From NCBI GenBank assembly GCA_051453625.1, contig JBOZIK010000001.1, forward strand, positions 130,572,720 through 130,636,719: a stretch of 64,000 bases of DNA, written 5' to 3'. Both the position numbers and the translations under genes were made by a program. The stretch comes from Welwitschia mirabilis. Taxonomy: Eukaryota > Gnetophyta > Gnetopsida > Welwitschiales. Positions 25,000 through 38,673 of this stretch are shown in pieces (positions within the stretch are counted from its first letter, which is position 1; each line of letters begins with the position of its first letter). Under the pieces are notes generated by a model that saw only the letters and a program-made list of their open reading frames with translations, searched no databases and had not been told where the DNA came from.

Positions 25000-25850
25000 A
25001 ATATGTGAGAGTATGTAAGTGGACTTAACACTCAAATAACTAACTTACACAAATAAAAGACCTCTATTTAAAGACACAATGCAAATTCTAGTTTAAACCT
25101 TAAAAATGCTAAGTTCATTATAGCTCAAATTGTGGTGATATAATCTCATTTACCACATGAGTAGTGGTGAAATCTCTTTTTCACTTTTTGATCCATCAAA
25201 GGCTAATCACAAGCATGATAAATACAAAAATAAAAACCAAAAACCATCAATAAAATTCAAACTATGAAGTGAAAATATGCACAAGCAAGACTTACACAAG
25301 AATATAAATAACCTAAAAATATTAGAGCTTCAGTAAAGTATTAAAAGTATGAAGTAACTCATAAATTATAATTAATAAAAAAAATACTATCATTTATTAT
25401 TAAAACATGGAATTATAGTACATTAATGCAAGAAATATAAGGCCTAATTACAAAAACATTAAGCTAGGCTTGGGACTAGTCCATTCCAAAAAAGGGAATT
25501 TAGAACAACATGCTGAAAGACTCCTTTACTACAAGGATAATCACTCTTGTTATGTGATGATTTATAAAGTAAGGCACTTTTCCCTTTTTATATTTGAGGC
25601 TAATATTGGGATAGTTGGGGTCTTTTATTCCTTTATGTTAGATGGAATGGTTAAGGTTCCATCTTGTAGTATTTGGTGAAGTGATTATAATGTTCATCTT
25701 ATAACATTTGGTGGAGTGATTAAAATCTTTATCCTATAGCATTTGGTGAAATAGTTGAAATATTTATCCTGTAGCATCTGTTGGGGACTATTATGAAGAG
25801 TTCAACCCATGGCCTTTCTAGCATGATTCCTCCACTAATTAGTACCACCT
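25000..25850 (-). mobile_element. Diverged Athila-type LTR fragment
   Basis: It is similar in order to the minus-strand LTRs of copy B: the 'gtggtgatataatctcattt' block (25133-25152), the 'agtagtggtgaaatc' block, and a promoter-side part ending in tandem repeats. No partner LTR or internal region was found, so it may be a solo LTR or a truncated end. Boundaries are approximate. Confidence 0.55.
25652..25795 (-). repeat. Tandem repeat inside LTR, about 36-bp unit
   Basis: Three full units and part of a fourth follow the pattern CATC-T-GTAGCATTTGGTGAA-GTGATT-A-A-T-TTT (phases beginning near 25660, 25697 and 25733). The reverse complement of the same unit is expanded at 42555-42745, while copy B has about one or two units at 33370-33420 and 39440-39500. 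Confidence 0.75.
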
Positions 25851-26323
25851 CCACATGTCTTTAGTGTAATCATCAATTAATGTAGAGTTGTATTCATCTT
25901 TAGAGATGTGTTTCAAAATATGACTAAAAGCCTAAAAAAATTATGGGTAAAAGCATAAATTCACATATGGCATAAGACATTTTTTTTGATAAAACTATTA
26001 AATTAATGTCTTTGCCTATGCTAAATTGGCCTGATATACTTGAGACAAATATCAATTTTAACATGTTGTTATCCAAAAAAAAAGTAATTTTTTTTAAGAA
26101 AGTGGTGAAAACATTCTATTGATGAATTAAATAACATCAAAAAGAATAAAAGGAGAAGAGTAGAAAATATTTTAGCCTTAGGATGTTTTCCATGCTTTGT
26201 AGTATGTAATATCTTGGGATCATACATTAGCATTAATATTTCTAAGACCCTTATGAAAATTCTATTCTATTAATACATTAAGGAAGGGGAAGGGAAATAT
26301 GATAAAAATAAGAGACCTTCATG
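25851..26323. other. Intergenic DNA, no gene recognised
   Basis: AT-rich sequence with no visible coding region. It ends at a run of T that probably marks the 3' tail of the adjoining LINE. Confidence 0.35.
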
Positions 26324-29300
26324 ATTTTTTTTTTTTAGGAGGTTTTATGTTAGAACCTAAAAATATATTTTATTAAAGAAAAAAATATCAATATAGATAA
26401 GTTGAATTTAGACTACGAAATTTACTAGTACATAAAAATAAAATTCTTAGAGAAATAGCATTCAAAAACTAAGAATAAAAACAAGAAACAAACTCATAAG
26501 GCTTAAGTAATTACTATAAGTACTATATTAATTACTCCCATTTTATATGAATTTTTTTAGCTTAAACCTAGGCTTGAAAATCTACACTCCATAAGATTTG
26601 ATATTTATCTATCATAGGAATTTTAGAGTTATGTTCAAGATGCTAAAAAAAAAAACTTTCTAATCAATATTTCAAATGTTATGTAAGATTAAAGATCAAA
26701 GATATATTCATATAAGAAAAATATATTATAAAACTTAGGAATGTCTTAAAAAAATAATATACATAATGGTTGGTTGAGAATCACCATTAAAGATATAATT
26801 CTAGTTTTATGCATTCTAAGAAGTTCTACAATAAAAGAAAATATGCTCAAAAGAATTGTAGCATTACAAAAAGAAGATTTTATGGAAGCAAATTCTAACT
26901 TATGTAAATGATCACCACTAGGAAAGATTCAATGGAGTAGTTATCATAAAAAAAAGAAAAAAAGAATGTTTTGAAATATAAGACATTTCTATTATTTTCC
27001 CCTAAGAAATAGGTAATTATATTAGAAGCAAAAAAGCATAACTAATAGAAAGTTACAAGATAGCTTAGAAGCTTTTTTTCCAGTTTCTGTAGAAATCACA
27101 TTGATACTAAAAGCTCCAAACATCTACATCTAACTTTGTTAAATGATTCTCCTAGTTTCAATCTAATAAGGTTTTAAATCAAAGGATTAGCAACAAATTT
27201 ATACTCATTTGGCCATATTTTTTGGGAGGGATTTGTGTAATGGAAATGACCATAATGGGATCTTCATCTATATCTTTCTATTCTTCTTCATCTGCACCGT
27301 TTTCTTGTTTTTCATACTACTCAAGCAGATTTCTTTTATTCCTTGAACTGTAGACATGTTGCTAGTGCACATGTCTAGAATGGAAAATATGAATTCTTCA
27401 TCACTCTCTGTGTAACTTGAACCTTGCCATAAAAGTTATTTCTACACTAGACCATAGAAGTATCATGTAAGAATAACATCATCAATTTGAAGCTCTCTTT
27501 AGAAGATGAGTCAAATAAGTCCTTTCTTCCTTACTTTTTCGCTATCTAAAAACTAATGTAATAAATCTAAAAGGAAGAATGGGAGATTTATCTAGAATTC
27601 ACCCATCATATATTTCAGGAAGTGGAAATGAGGCTCATTGGTTTTATCAAAGTGTCCTTCTAAAGTAGCTATTTCATAATAAGAGTTATCCATGCATCAA
27701 AAGAATAAAGGAGATCTTTCTTCTTATACCTGCAACCTCTTTCTTGAGGGATTTGCTGATAAGGGATTTGCTGATAACTTTCTCAAACTGAGGAATGATT
27801 GAAAAATTTGGGACTTCTCTCTTTATCTCTATTCCCTGAGGACCTTTTTAAATAACATCACTAATACAGGTGATATTAATATAAATTATAGCATTACCCA
27901 CAAAGAAAGATCTTCCATTCTAATTTTTGAAGAATTTCTTTGATAGAAATGGATCATGCCCTCTCAAGATGAGAACATATGAAGCTCATCCCACTACTTG
28001 GGAAGACTCCATATCTACTTGTGAACGAAGGGAGAAATATGCTTTATTGGTTCAATGCAAAGTGCCTTTTCAATGTCTTCTAGCATACTCATGATGCAAA
28101 TGTACTCAAGCTATATAGTGTGGATGTTTTCTATTATGCACTCAGTCTATTATAAGGGATGTTTTCAGTGGAAGGTAATGCACTCTTTTTAAAATCTCAA
28201 AATTTAATCAATTCTCCAATTTAATTCATAATTTTAATATGATGTTTATAAATAGAGAGAACCTCATTTTTAAAATTATGCTGCATCTATTTTTTCAAAT
28301 AATCCATGATCTAATGATAATAGCATTCTCATCTTTATAGTTATAGAAACTATTGAGCCCAACACTAGAAGGAGTATTAACCTAAAGTAAGGATTAAAAA
28401 CTTTGGGAGAAGGAATAATGATTATAAAGGTGGAGTTAAGTGTCATTGTCCTTATAATAAGAAGGGAAACCTTGGTTAATTCTAAAAACTTTCTTAATAA
28501 GTTTATCAGTAGTTGAAATACAAGATTTTATGATATAGCACCAAAGTAGTTAGAACTTCTCAAAATTTTAAAGTTTTCAAAGGTTGGACCACTTGTTTTT
28601 GTACTCCAAGAGATTATGATAGATCTTACAAATACTGATTTTCCCATTTTGAATATGCAATTCTATATATTGGCTTTCATTTTTCAAGAGTTGAGGCTAG
28701 ATAATTCTACTGAATCTTTTCATATACTTCTAAAAAAAATACTTGTCTTTATCATAGTAGTATTCCTTTAAAAAATTTAATCTAAGAAGTGTTTTCGCCT
28801 ATATACATTTTAAAAACATGCTTACTAAGAAGACATTGATTGATATCTTTGATTTTCCTTACTCCTAAACCTTCCACTTTTTTGGGCATGGATATTTCTT
28901 TAAAATAATGAGATAAATTTTTTTGTAAGACTTTTCCCTCACCATATAAGATCTTTAATGATATTGTTAATAATACTGGCAAGCTTAATAAATATATAAA
29001 GTCAGTTAGCTAGATAGACTATCATGCTTACCAAATAAGATTTTGCTGTAAGAATCTTTCTTGCACTTGAAAAAATTGGTTATACCATCCTAAAAACCTT
29101 TCTTATATTCTGTTAATCATTCAATTCCAAATGCTAACCATGAGTTTCTTGATATCTAGAGGAATACCCAGGTATGAATAGGGAAAATTAGCTAAATAGT
29201 ATTACAAAATTTTAAGAATGTCTTTCCTCCTTTACTTTAGACTATTTAGTAAAATAAGCTTTGATTTATCTAAATTAACTTTTAAACCTAATAAATAAGA

Positions 29301-29575
29301 AAGTCCTTAAATACATGATGAAATTTACGAGCCTTAGGAACACTAGAATCTAGACATAGGATGGTGTTATCTACAAATTAAAAAAAAAAAATCTAATAAG
29401 TTGGTGCTAGTGCTGTAGTCATGATTTTATGCTAGAGAACTAGTCTAGCCAAAGTTCCCATAACTAGAACAAATAAAGTTATTAGTAGAAGGTTACCTTG
29501 ATACAATCTTCTATAGTCTTGAAAATAACCATATCTCTCCTTATTTACTATTACTAAGAAGTTTAGCATTAAAAT
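26324..29575 (-). mobile_element. 5'-truncated plant LINE (L1-type)
   Basis: Minus-strand translation with stops gives, in order, the reverse-transcriptase palm block QGNLLLITLFVLVMGTLARL (about 29470), a degraded FADD-type block (DNTILC, about 29365), GLKVNLDKSKLILLNS (about 29270), LGIPLDIKK (about 29160) and the connecting segment PKKVEGLGVRKIKDINQ (about 28870). These are the later motifs of plant L1 reverse transcriptases. The endonuclease and early polymerase motifs are missing, as in 5'-truncated insertions. A T run at 26322-26334 fits a reversed poly(A) tail and sets the left limit. The 26340-27900 portion is assigned by position only. Confidence 0.72.
28782..28982 (-). pseudogene. 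LINE ORF2 segment (after polymerase domain)
   Basis: An open stretch of 66 codons contains KILYGEGK, ISMPKKVEGLGVRKIKDINQ and LLSKHVFKMY. In plant LINEs the pattern 'W..vc.PK..GGLGir....N.aLl.Kw.wr' follows the polymerase domain. It is part of a larger broken frame. Confidence 0.75.
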
Positions 29576-29582
29576 GTAGAAT

Positions 29583-32580
29583 GAGATCAATTGTCAGAGA
29601 TAATGGCACAAAAGCTTCCTAGAAGGAGTACAACTTTACTTTCTTATAAGCTTTTAGTTTTGTTTTACATTTTTCTAGTGATTGGTACGAGTCCTTTCTA
29701 GTGAAATCCAAACTGAACCTTTTTTTTTTTCGAGTGTTTGTTTCCCTTTTCTTTTTATTTACAATGGTTGGTACTATTCTATTTCAAGTGATACTCGAAC
29801 TATTCTAGTTTAGAATTTTCTTTAGTTTTTTTTTTTTTTTTAACTCTATCTAGATCTATATTTCATATCAAAAATTTGTGTCATATGTCTAACAAATTTT
29901 TTATAGGTTACAACCAAAGGCGAAAAACTAGATATTTAAATCACCTCTTTTGTATGCTTTCTTTTTAAACTTTGCAATTTTAATTCAATAGTTTAAGTTT
30001 TTGTCTAGTAAACTTAGTAATTTTATTATTCTAAAATGCTAAAAATGAAAAAAAATTTATGATTTTCCTTCCACAATTGTTGTTTAATTTTTCCTACCAT
30101 TTATGTTTTTGTAATTTTTTTCAATTATCCCATTGCTTAGATTAATTTGCATGAACTTGATGAACCTAACATATACTTCCTAAATTGTAATTCTAAGTTA
30201 AACTTGTGTCCTGAATTGTAATTCAAAGTTAAACTTATGCCTCTACCTTTCCTAGCTGGCAATGTTGGTCTTTTTGTGTGAAGTCTTTTAGTTTGAAAAA
30301 CCTTTTATTATTCAGGTTCTATTTAAAACATTTCCTAAATTTGTTTAAAACTTGTTTGGACCTTTCATGCCTTAGTTTAGATGTAAATTAGGTAAATTAA
30401 TTAGAAACCCCTTCAACACTATGAACCCCTAACAATGAACAAAATGAAGAATAGAGAATCCCACATGAAAACTAACCTAATGATGATATTCAAAGAAAAT
30501 AAGGATCTTCATCCCAATAGGAGAACTTAAATCCTCAATCCAGTTTCCAACACCTCTTAAACATATCATGGTCAAACCAAGAAATAATAGACCAACTAAA
30601 TCCCTACTACCATAGTTAAGAAATAGCTAGAAATTAAAACCAAAACAATGCAACCAACAACCCCCTTAAGCAAACCCTTCATGACTACCTTTAATCTCAA
30701 TGCTTAGGAACATGCATAGTACAGCCATCTAGGTTTCAAAGGTTAGAATTCAAGTCATCCATCATCCAATTATTACCTCACTTTTAAGGTTTAGAATCAG
30801 AGGATTCATACTAACACCTCAAGGAGTTCGAATGTGTGTTATTAATTGTACCCCAATATCTCAATACTTATGACAACCCTCAGGCTCATGTTTTTTCCAT
30901 TATCCCTACAAGAAAAAGCTAAATTATGGCTCTACATCCTTTAGCCCTTATCCATTAAACTAATCCAATTTAAATAATGCTTTCATATTAGAAGTCTTTC
31001 CAACCTATAAAATAAATGCCTTAAGGTGAGAAATAATGAATTCTCAACAAAAGTACCATGATACTTTTTTCCAAGCCTTAAAAAGATTTAAGGATTTTCT
31101 ACAAAAGCATCCATAGAATAGATTGGAGTCAGGGAATGAAAATAGCTTCTCTTACTATGAGTTATCTATATATAATAAGTAGCCAGTAAAGATTATAAGG
31201 AGAGGTAATTTTCTTAGTATGCCATTAGATGAAGTTTGGGACTACCTTAAAACTATAACTGAGAGCTCTAAAAATTAGAAGAAGCTAAGTGAACTATATA
31301 GGTTCCATCATTTAGCTAGATCCATAAGTGTGTCTAAGATGCCTGATAATTTTGAAGTTAATAATAGGATATATGGGTTAATGAGAAGAGTAGAATCTTT
31401 GTCTTCTTAACCTACACCTTTAACCACAAAATGTGAATGACTAATTTGCCACATAAACATCCACAAAATAGCTAAGTGTCCATTCATTCCTCTATTTCAA
31501 CACGTTGTAAATGAGTAAGTTAACATAGTAGAACATCAATAGCAAAATCAGAAAAATAGCCCATACTCAAAGACCCAAAATCTTAGATAAAAGAATCACC
31601 CCAACTTTTCTTGAAAGTAATATGACTTGTATAGTCAAAATTAAAACAATTAACTAATAAATTCATTCCATTTATTATCTTGTCATCCCTTCTTATTAGG
31701 CTACTAAAAACCCTCTTCACTTATTCCATTGGAGGAATCATTAAGAAATTTCATAGATATCCAAATCCGAATCAACCATGATCACATCCAAACTAACTAG
31801 AACCATGAAAGAATTCTTAAGAAATATTCCTCCATCCTAAGCAACCTAGAACAAACTCCTCAAATCAACACCTAAATGCTTCAATAAATTCTATCTTCTC
31901 TAAACCAAAGAAAACCTTAAAAACCCTCTATGAGCTCATAGCCAAATACAAAAGGAGTTAGATTCATAGAAGGAGAGTTGATCCAAATCAAACAAACTAA
32001 ATCCATTCACCTCTGAAGTAGCAAATAGATAAATCAAGGAATAGAGTCGAGTCAATGTAAGAATGAAAAATCATCTATTACAATGAATGAGGGGAAGAAA
32101 AAAGTAAAACACACAAAGATACCTACAACTTCTTATGGAGAAAATTTACCCTATTTCTAAGCATTGAATAAGCAAATAGTAAAAGACTTAGAAAATCCTT
32201 ACCTACCTACTAAGATCCTTCATTTTTGTAATGACTTAGAAAGAAGAACATAAAGAAACAATGGCTAAAGGCCTTAAAAATTTTTAAGGAATTCAAAATC
32301 ACAATGCCTCTTATAGAAATAATTAAACAACTACCCTCATATGTGAAATTCCTTAAGGATATGTGCATAGTGAAGATAAGTATGAATGTTAAAAATAAAG
32401 CCGTCTTATCCTAATAGACCAACATGATGATTCAAAACCAATTTTCATCTAATTATAAAGATCCTAATTATCTGACGATAACCATTAGAATTGGAGACAA
32501 AAATATTAAGTAAGCCTTGTTGAACCATAGAGAAAGTATTAATATGCTACTACGTCATGTGTATAAAGAACTTAGCTTAA
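29583..32580 (+). mobile_element. Athila-like copy C, internal region, 5' part
   Basis: It begins at a decayed primer-binding site (29583-29603) directly beside the LINE, so its 5' LTR is missing. The leader (29640-31040) matches copy A at 17400-18900, including paired 'ctagt..' repeats near 29690 and 29780. A gag remnant (31060-31950) carries FLSMPLDEVWDYLKTITESS. The protease opens at about 32490 (ESINMLLRHVYKELSLND) and stops at 32580, where copy B is inserted. The element resumes at 40001. Confidence 0.78.
31060..31950 (+). pseudogene. Athila-type gag remnant (copy C)
   Basis: Broken reading gives ALKRFKDFLQKHP, FLSMPLDEVWDYLKTITESS, NFEVNNRIYGLMRRVESLSS, CHINIHKIAKCPF (the degraded knuckle) and KNHPNFS, in the same order as copy A. 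Several stops and frameshifts are present. Confidence 0.75.
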
Positions 32581-32585
32581 ATGAT
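32581..32585 (+). repeat. Target-site duplication ATGAT, left copy
   Basis: ATGAT at 32581-32585 recurs at 40001-40005, directly outside copy B. Copy A's undisturbed protease has one 'aaatgatctt' at this place, which confirms that the duplication arose on insertion. Confidence 0.92.
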
Positions 32586-33943
32586 TGATCTTGGTTTTAC
32601 AGTGACTTGGATTTAATCAAATTTACACTAAGTATTATTCTTTATACAAGGATAATTAGGGTATGTTTTTTAGAATTTTTACACATAATTTTCTTTAATG
32701 TAAGTTACAATTAAAAAGAAAAAAAGTAAAGAAAAGGGAGTGCATGATTTTGATTTGAAACTTAATCTAGAAAGATGGAAAGCAAGTAAGCTTCAAGTAT
32801 CACCTACTTCATCCATTTGCAAGTTCCTCACTTAATCATATGTTGCTTAATCCTAAAACAAGCTTTAGACTATCAAGTATAAAGGCTCGGGTTATGGTGA
32901 CATAATCTCATTCACCATTTGAGTGTTGGTGAATTCGATTGTCATTGATTCCTTGTAGCCTTATAATAAAAATAGAAAGTATAAACTAATAATATGCAAG
33001 ATCCACAAAATTACTAAGACTATGAATCAATTAACTAAATGAAATTCACTTAGTTGGACAAAATAAAACTTAATAGTGTATTACTACTTAAGCATTCCTA
33101 ATATAAACTAAATTAATACTAGCAATTACAAGAAATAACTTTGTAGTATTAAATAAAAAAAAACATATTACATTCAAGATGAAAGGAAGTAGAAAGGACT
33201 TCTCAAGCTCCTTGAAAGTAATCTCACTTCCTAAAGAAGTGCTCAAAATCCCATCATGACTTAATGCTCTAAGGTTCTAACTTTGCCAAAATAAAGGACA
33301 TTACAATGAAGGGATCAAATCCCTTTTATAAGAAAATGAGGGGGTAGGAGGTGGTTATAATCCTTTGGCTTGTAGTAGTAGGTGAGTGATTACATAATGA
33401 TGGCATTAGGTAGGGCAATTTATCATTTTGTATAATTGGTAGAGATTCTTATAACGAAGCAAACACTTGGCTTCTGGATGCTGCAGCTACTACCAACTAC
33501 TATTGTTGTCATGTATTTCCCTCATCATCCTACTCAACAATGCCATGTATCACTACTATAAGTCTTCATCATAACCACTATGTGTCATCAAGAATTTAAT
33601 TTATTTTTGATGTGGAATTTGATTAAGCACATAACTACATTTGACTTAATTCTTTATGAGAAATCAACAACAAAAAATTAAAGTGTTCTATCCTCATAGA
33701 TCGGTGGCACTAGTAGTCCTAGCTAGTGATACTAGCGTTTTGGTTTGGATGATCATAAAATTTTGGCATATTCTTTAAAATGCATGAAATACCTTGAAAA
33801 TGTCATGGGCAACTGATAAATATATATTTATTTTGAAAATCAATAGAAGATGTTTTTTAGAAAAAATTGATTATATTAATGTCTTTAATTAAAGTAAACT
33901 AGTTATTTAGCTTAATTGTAATGTTAATTTTTACATGTTAGCA
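32586..33943 (-). repeat. 3' LTR of copy B (1358 bp)
   Basis: On the minus strand it starts TGCTAACATG at 33943, after the purine tract, and ends GATCA at 32586. A TATA-type CTTATAAAAGGGA (rc near 33330) marks the promoter. It aligns over its whole length with 38674-40000. Confidence 0.9.
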
Positions 33944-34860
33944 CACCCTCTAACTAGACTTTTGCTAGTGCCTTAGCAAAAAGTTGGTAATTATATGTTT
34001 AAACATGGAAAAATTGTTTAAGTCAAAGTGCTCATGCACAAAAAATTATATAACTTTGAAAAATTTTTATGACCAATTTTCAACAATAAAGGCATTAAAA
34101 TGAAAAAATTTGGTGAAAAATAATGTGAAAACCAGATTCCATACCTCCCACAGCTAAACTAAACTTTTTCCTTAAAGTTATATGGTAAAAAAACATTTAA
34201 ATCATTTAAGAAAATAACCTTAAAAAGATTATGATGAATCCTTTTATTAAAAACCATGCAAAATAATGCAACTAAGCTAGGGGAAAGGAAAAAGTAACTA
34301 TAGCAAAACAAATATTTTAACTGCAAAGAGGAAAAATTCAATCCTTAAAAATGATTTATGTCTTATGAATTATTCCTCATGAAATAGGGGTAAAGTAAAG
34401 TAAAAGTGGAAATGGAAAAATGAACATGCGTTAAAGGCTAAACCATAAAACCAATGAATAAATGAGTAATCCTACCTAAGTTAATGGCCTTTATTATATT
34501 TTGCTATTTTCAGTGGACCTTGATATTAACTAAGCATAGTATCAACCAAGTAACTTATACAAATTTAAGAAATCACTGTAAATCCTAAGTATGAAAGTTG
34601 ACAGACAACAAGACATAGAAAGCCTCCGATTTCCATCTTTTACTTTCCATTACTTTTCATTTCTACTAGTGTATATATTTTTAGTTTAATCCTTTAAATC
34701 ACATTAAGCATCTAGTATTATGACATTTTCTACCAATAGAGTTAAGCATGTTGTTTTATGCAGAAATTAGTGTTGCATTGCCATCGAACGTTTATAGCCT
34801 TGATGCAATTGATTATGTCACAATTAAATCATTAAAGCCGCATTACCAGTGAGCTTCCAT

Positions 34861-34870
34861 NNNNNNNNNN
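34861..34870. other. Assembly gap (10 N)
   Basis: Ten unknown bases within the 3' non-coding region of copy B. Confidence 0.95.
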
Positions 34871-35399
34871 GAGATATATTCTTTTCTTTTGTTCATCTTC
34901 TCATGTTCATTTTTAATGCTCATTTAAAGGGGCCATTAGCTCATTGACCTAATCAAGATAAATCTTATCCTCATTAAAAGCTTTAGGATTTAAGGAGCAT
35001 AATACAAAGGTAGATCCTATTATTTTAATCAAGTTTTATCAAAATCAGAGGCTTTAAGCGAATGTGCTCTTAATACTCACATTCAAAATAAGCATATTCT
35101 TTCTTAAAAACCCATAATTATACTTAATTTTAACTATTATCTAGATGATAATGAGATTGCTTATTATTGATTTTTGGTTAAAGGTCATTAATCTGGGACC
35201 ATAAGTCTTAGAAATTCATAGGTTGATGGCTAGGATGGATGGTTTATGGGATTAATGAGATGTTTTGAAAATGGATTTGATGTGTGAAAAGCCTTAAGAA
35301 GATAGTGAAATGAGTGATAGTGATGTGAAGTATTCATGAGAAAATCATTCTTAGGAAAAACATTGGGTTTTGTAGTATGACTTATAACAGAAGACTCAA

Positions 35400-35910
35400 A
35401 AGGATTATGACTATTAGGTTTGGAGTCAAAGAATCAAAATTTAAATGATGGCATCTAATGGAAAATATTTGGCTCATAAGGAGAAATTTAGAGTTGTAAA
35501 TTTGGTTAACATTATTACCCTCTTTAGCATTTTCTGGTAATCTCATCATATTGAAAATATTTAGGTTTAAAGTCATATTATCAAATGATATCTTCATTTA
35601 ACCATTCTTATAATTAATTAAAGAATTTGAAGTTACAAGAAAAGGTTTTACTAAAATGGTCGGCACTAAATTACATTTTGTTACATCCATTTCTAAAACA
35701 ATGAAGTATATTGGAAAATAGTAGTTATCGACTTGGACTATTACATCTTAGACTATTTCTAATGATGAATTCATAGAGTTATCGATCACTTACAATTAGA
35801 TCTTAGTGTGTTCAATATCATCTAAGCCAAGTTCCTTATACATATAATGGAGTAGGATGTTGACATTTGCTCCTAGATATAACAAGGCTTGCTTAATGTA
35901 TTTATCCCTA
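35400..35910 (-). pseudogene. Athila-type aspartic protease remnant (copy B)
   Basis: Minus-strand reading gives ALLYLGANVNILLHYMYKEL, GLDDIEHTKI, YFPIYFIVLEMDV, FLVTSNSLINYKNG and MKISFDNMTLNLNIFN. The clade's catalytic DLGAS is YLGAN here, so the Asp is lost. A 71-codon frame at 35382-35597 is the open tail of this domain. Confidence 0.8.
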
Positions 35911-36589
35911 ATTATAATGGCTATTATTGGGTAACTTGGATCTTTGTACTTAGGCAGAAACTAAATCTGAATGATTGTGCTAGTTTATTGGGCTAAGAAG
36001 GCTTTGTTCTTTACATTCATTAATCTCTTTATCATGTACATATCCTTAAGGAACTTTGTGTATGAGGGCACCTTTTTAATTACTTCTAAAATAGGCATAT
36101 TAATTTTAACTTCCTTTAGAGTTTGTAAGGCCTCTAACTATTATTTCTCAATGTTCTCCTTTCTAAGGCATTACGGAAAAGGTAAAGGTTCTTTATAAAT
36201 GGGTGAATGTTTTTCTTAAGTCTTGTACCTTTTCTTTACTTAAAGCTTTGGGGAAGGATAAAGGTTCTTGGTAAAGTTCTATCTTTTGCTTTTTTCTTCC
36301 CCTCATCTTTAGATTCTAATTTATGCCTTGGTTTATCTCTGTGCCATTTCTAAGGTGAATAACTTTGGTTTGTTTTAAGTGGTTTAACCCTTCTTCAACA
36401 AATTTTACTCCTTTAGAATTTAACTGAGCACTCATAGGGATTTTTTCGAGATCTCTATGATTTAAGATAAGATAGAATTTATGTTTGGGCTTGTTGGACT
36501 TGTTGAAGAATTTGTGAGATAGATTGGGTATTTTTCTTAAGATTGGTTAATGAAGAGGATTGTTGCTTGAGGATTGATTCATGGTCACA

Positions 36590-37330
36590 ATTGATTTAGA
36601 CTTTATTTTCCATGAATTTACTTACTGGTTCCTCAAAAGGATTAGATGGAGATGGTTTTTGGTAATTTTATAGAGAGGATGATAAAGAAAAAGGGTTTCT
36701 TAGTTGATTTATTTAATTATCTTACTTTTCAGAAAAAAAGGGGTGACTCCTTTACCTAGGATTATATGTGTTTGAGTAAGGGTTATTTTTTGGGTTTTTC
36801 CACTTATGCCTATCACATGTACTTGCTCATTAAAAATGTTTTAAAATAAAGGGATATAGGTACACTTGGTTGTTTCATGTATATCTATATGACAAATCAA
36901 GAATTTTAGTTTAGTGCCCAAGTCAAAAAGTGAGGGTGAGTTAGTTAAAGATTATTCTCTCCAAGCTAATTCATTTATCTTATTATTTACTTCAAAATTT
37001 TTAGGGACTTTGAAAACACTTGTTTACCTAATAGAATGATGATATCTATATGGCTTGGTAGGCTTCTTCTAATTTTTAGAACTCTCAGTTATGATTTCTA
37101 GATATTCCCAAATCTCATCTAAGGACATGCTAAGAAAGTTTCCTTTACTCATCATCTTAACTAATTGTCTATTGCTTGTAGTTAATCCATCATAAAAGAA
37201 ACTTATTTCCCTCTTATGCTCAAATCCCTATTAGGGGAATTCTTCTAATAAGTCTTTAAATTTCTTTAGGGCTTGAAAAAATGTTTCATGTTCTTTTTGC
37301 TGGTAATTCATGATTTCTTTTCTAAATGAA
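36590..37330 (-). pseudogene. Athila-type gag remnant (copy B)
   Basis: Minus-strand reading gives FEHKREISFFYDGLTTSN, KMMSKGNFLSMSLDEIWEYL and, after the knuckle, NNPYSNTYNPR (about 36760-36800). The FYDGL block is better kept than in copy A. Stops are present. Confidence 0.78.
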
Positions 37331-38673
37331 TTCATTTTCTGATTAAGAAAACATTTTGACATGAAAGCCTTATTTAAATTAGTCCAAGTTCTAATGGAAA
37401 AATATTTGAGAATATATAGCTAATATTTTACCTTTTGCTTTAAGGAAAATAAAAATAAAATAAGCCTAAGAGCATCATGAGTGTTTTAATATTAGAGGAT
37501 AGTTGCTAAGACACACTCAAATTCCTTAAGATGAAGATATGAGTCCTTAGATCCTAAGCCATGGAAGTAAGGCAACAGCTAGATGGTTGAAGGCTTAAAC
37601 TCTAACCTTTAATTGATGGATGATTATATAATGCATGAAGGTGTTCCTAGGCATTATGGTTGAAGATAATTACAAAGAGTTTACCTAAGTTGGTTAACAT
37701 TAGCTGTAGTAGCTTATCATTTAATCACCTCTTGGATAAAGTAATAGACAATTAATTAGGTAATTAGTTATTAATTAGATGCTACTCCACTACATTGGTC
37801 ATTTGAATCTTGTTGTCGTTGGGATGAGGGATCTTCTTAGTCATTTTGGGAGCTTGATGCTTATTCCCTTTAGGAATCATCATGGTGTTCGTTTTTTTGT
37901 GTGCTTCTTAGATCAGTAAAGGGGTTCATGTCATTTAAAGAATTTCTAACTAATCTTTCGGATTCATCATGGATCAAGGCATGAAAAAAATAGGTTCAAA
38001 CAAGTTTTAGGTTAGTTAAAGAGGGTTTTTCGTAGAGCCTGTAAGTCAAAAAGGTTTATGGATTTTCATAGATGTTTAAGAAAAATTCTCAAATCCTTTG
38101 GGTTACAAAATCCAATAGTGTCGATTAGGGTAGGTGGTGGTACTAGTTAGAATGTGAGTTCTAGTTTCAGAAAAATAATGTGAGTTCACAATTACCTCAC
38201 AGAATGTTTTGTGTATCCTGATCATAGAGAAATTAAACCAAAATGATAAACTTAAGTGCTTATAACCCAATTCTTGACGAAATTATGGTAAAATATATTA
38301 TATAATTAATATTTTAACACAATGAATTCATAGAACAAAAAATTAAAAAAATGTAGAAAATAAAAGAAGCACATAATGTAAGTTAAAAATTTTAAGTTTT
38401 TTCCCTCCTTAACACAACATACAAAAACACACTATTAGACTTGCAAAATAAAATAAGTTAGAGAAAAATAAAATCAAACTTATCACAGACCAGTTCGGAT
38501 ATCACTAGAATGACTAGTACCAACCATTAGAGAACACATAAAAGAATGAAAAGAGAGGACCAATTTAAGTATCACTAGAATGGACTAGTACCCACCACTA
38601 AAAAAATAAAAACTAACTATAAAACTTATAAAAAAAGACTTATTACCTTTATTCTTGGTAATAATGCAAAAAC

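Noticed and set aside
38480-38610. Paired 'tatcactagaatg-actagtac' blocks as a novel tandem element
   Set aside because: They recur, with the same spacing, just inside the primer-binding sites of copies A (17440-17560) and C (29680-29810), so they are leader repeats of the Athila family.
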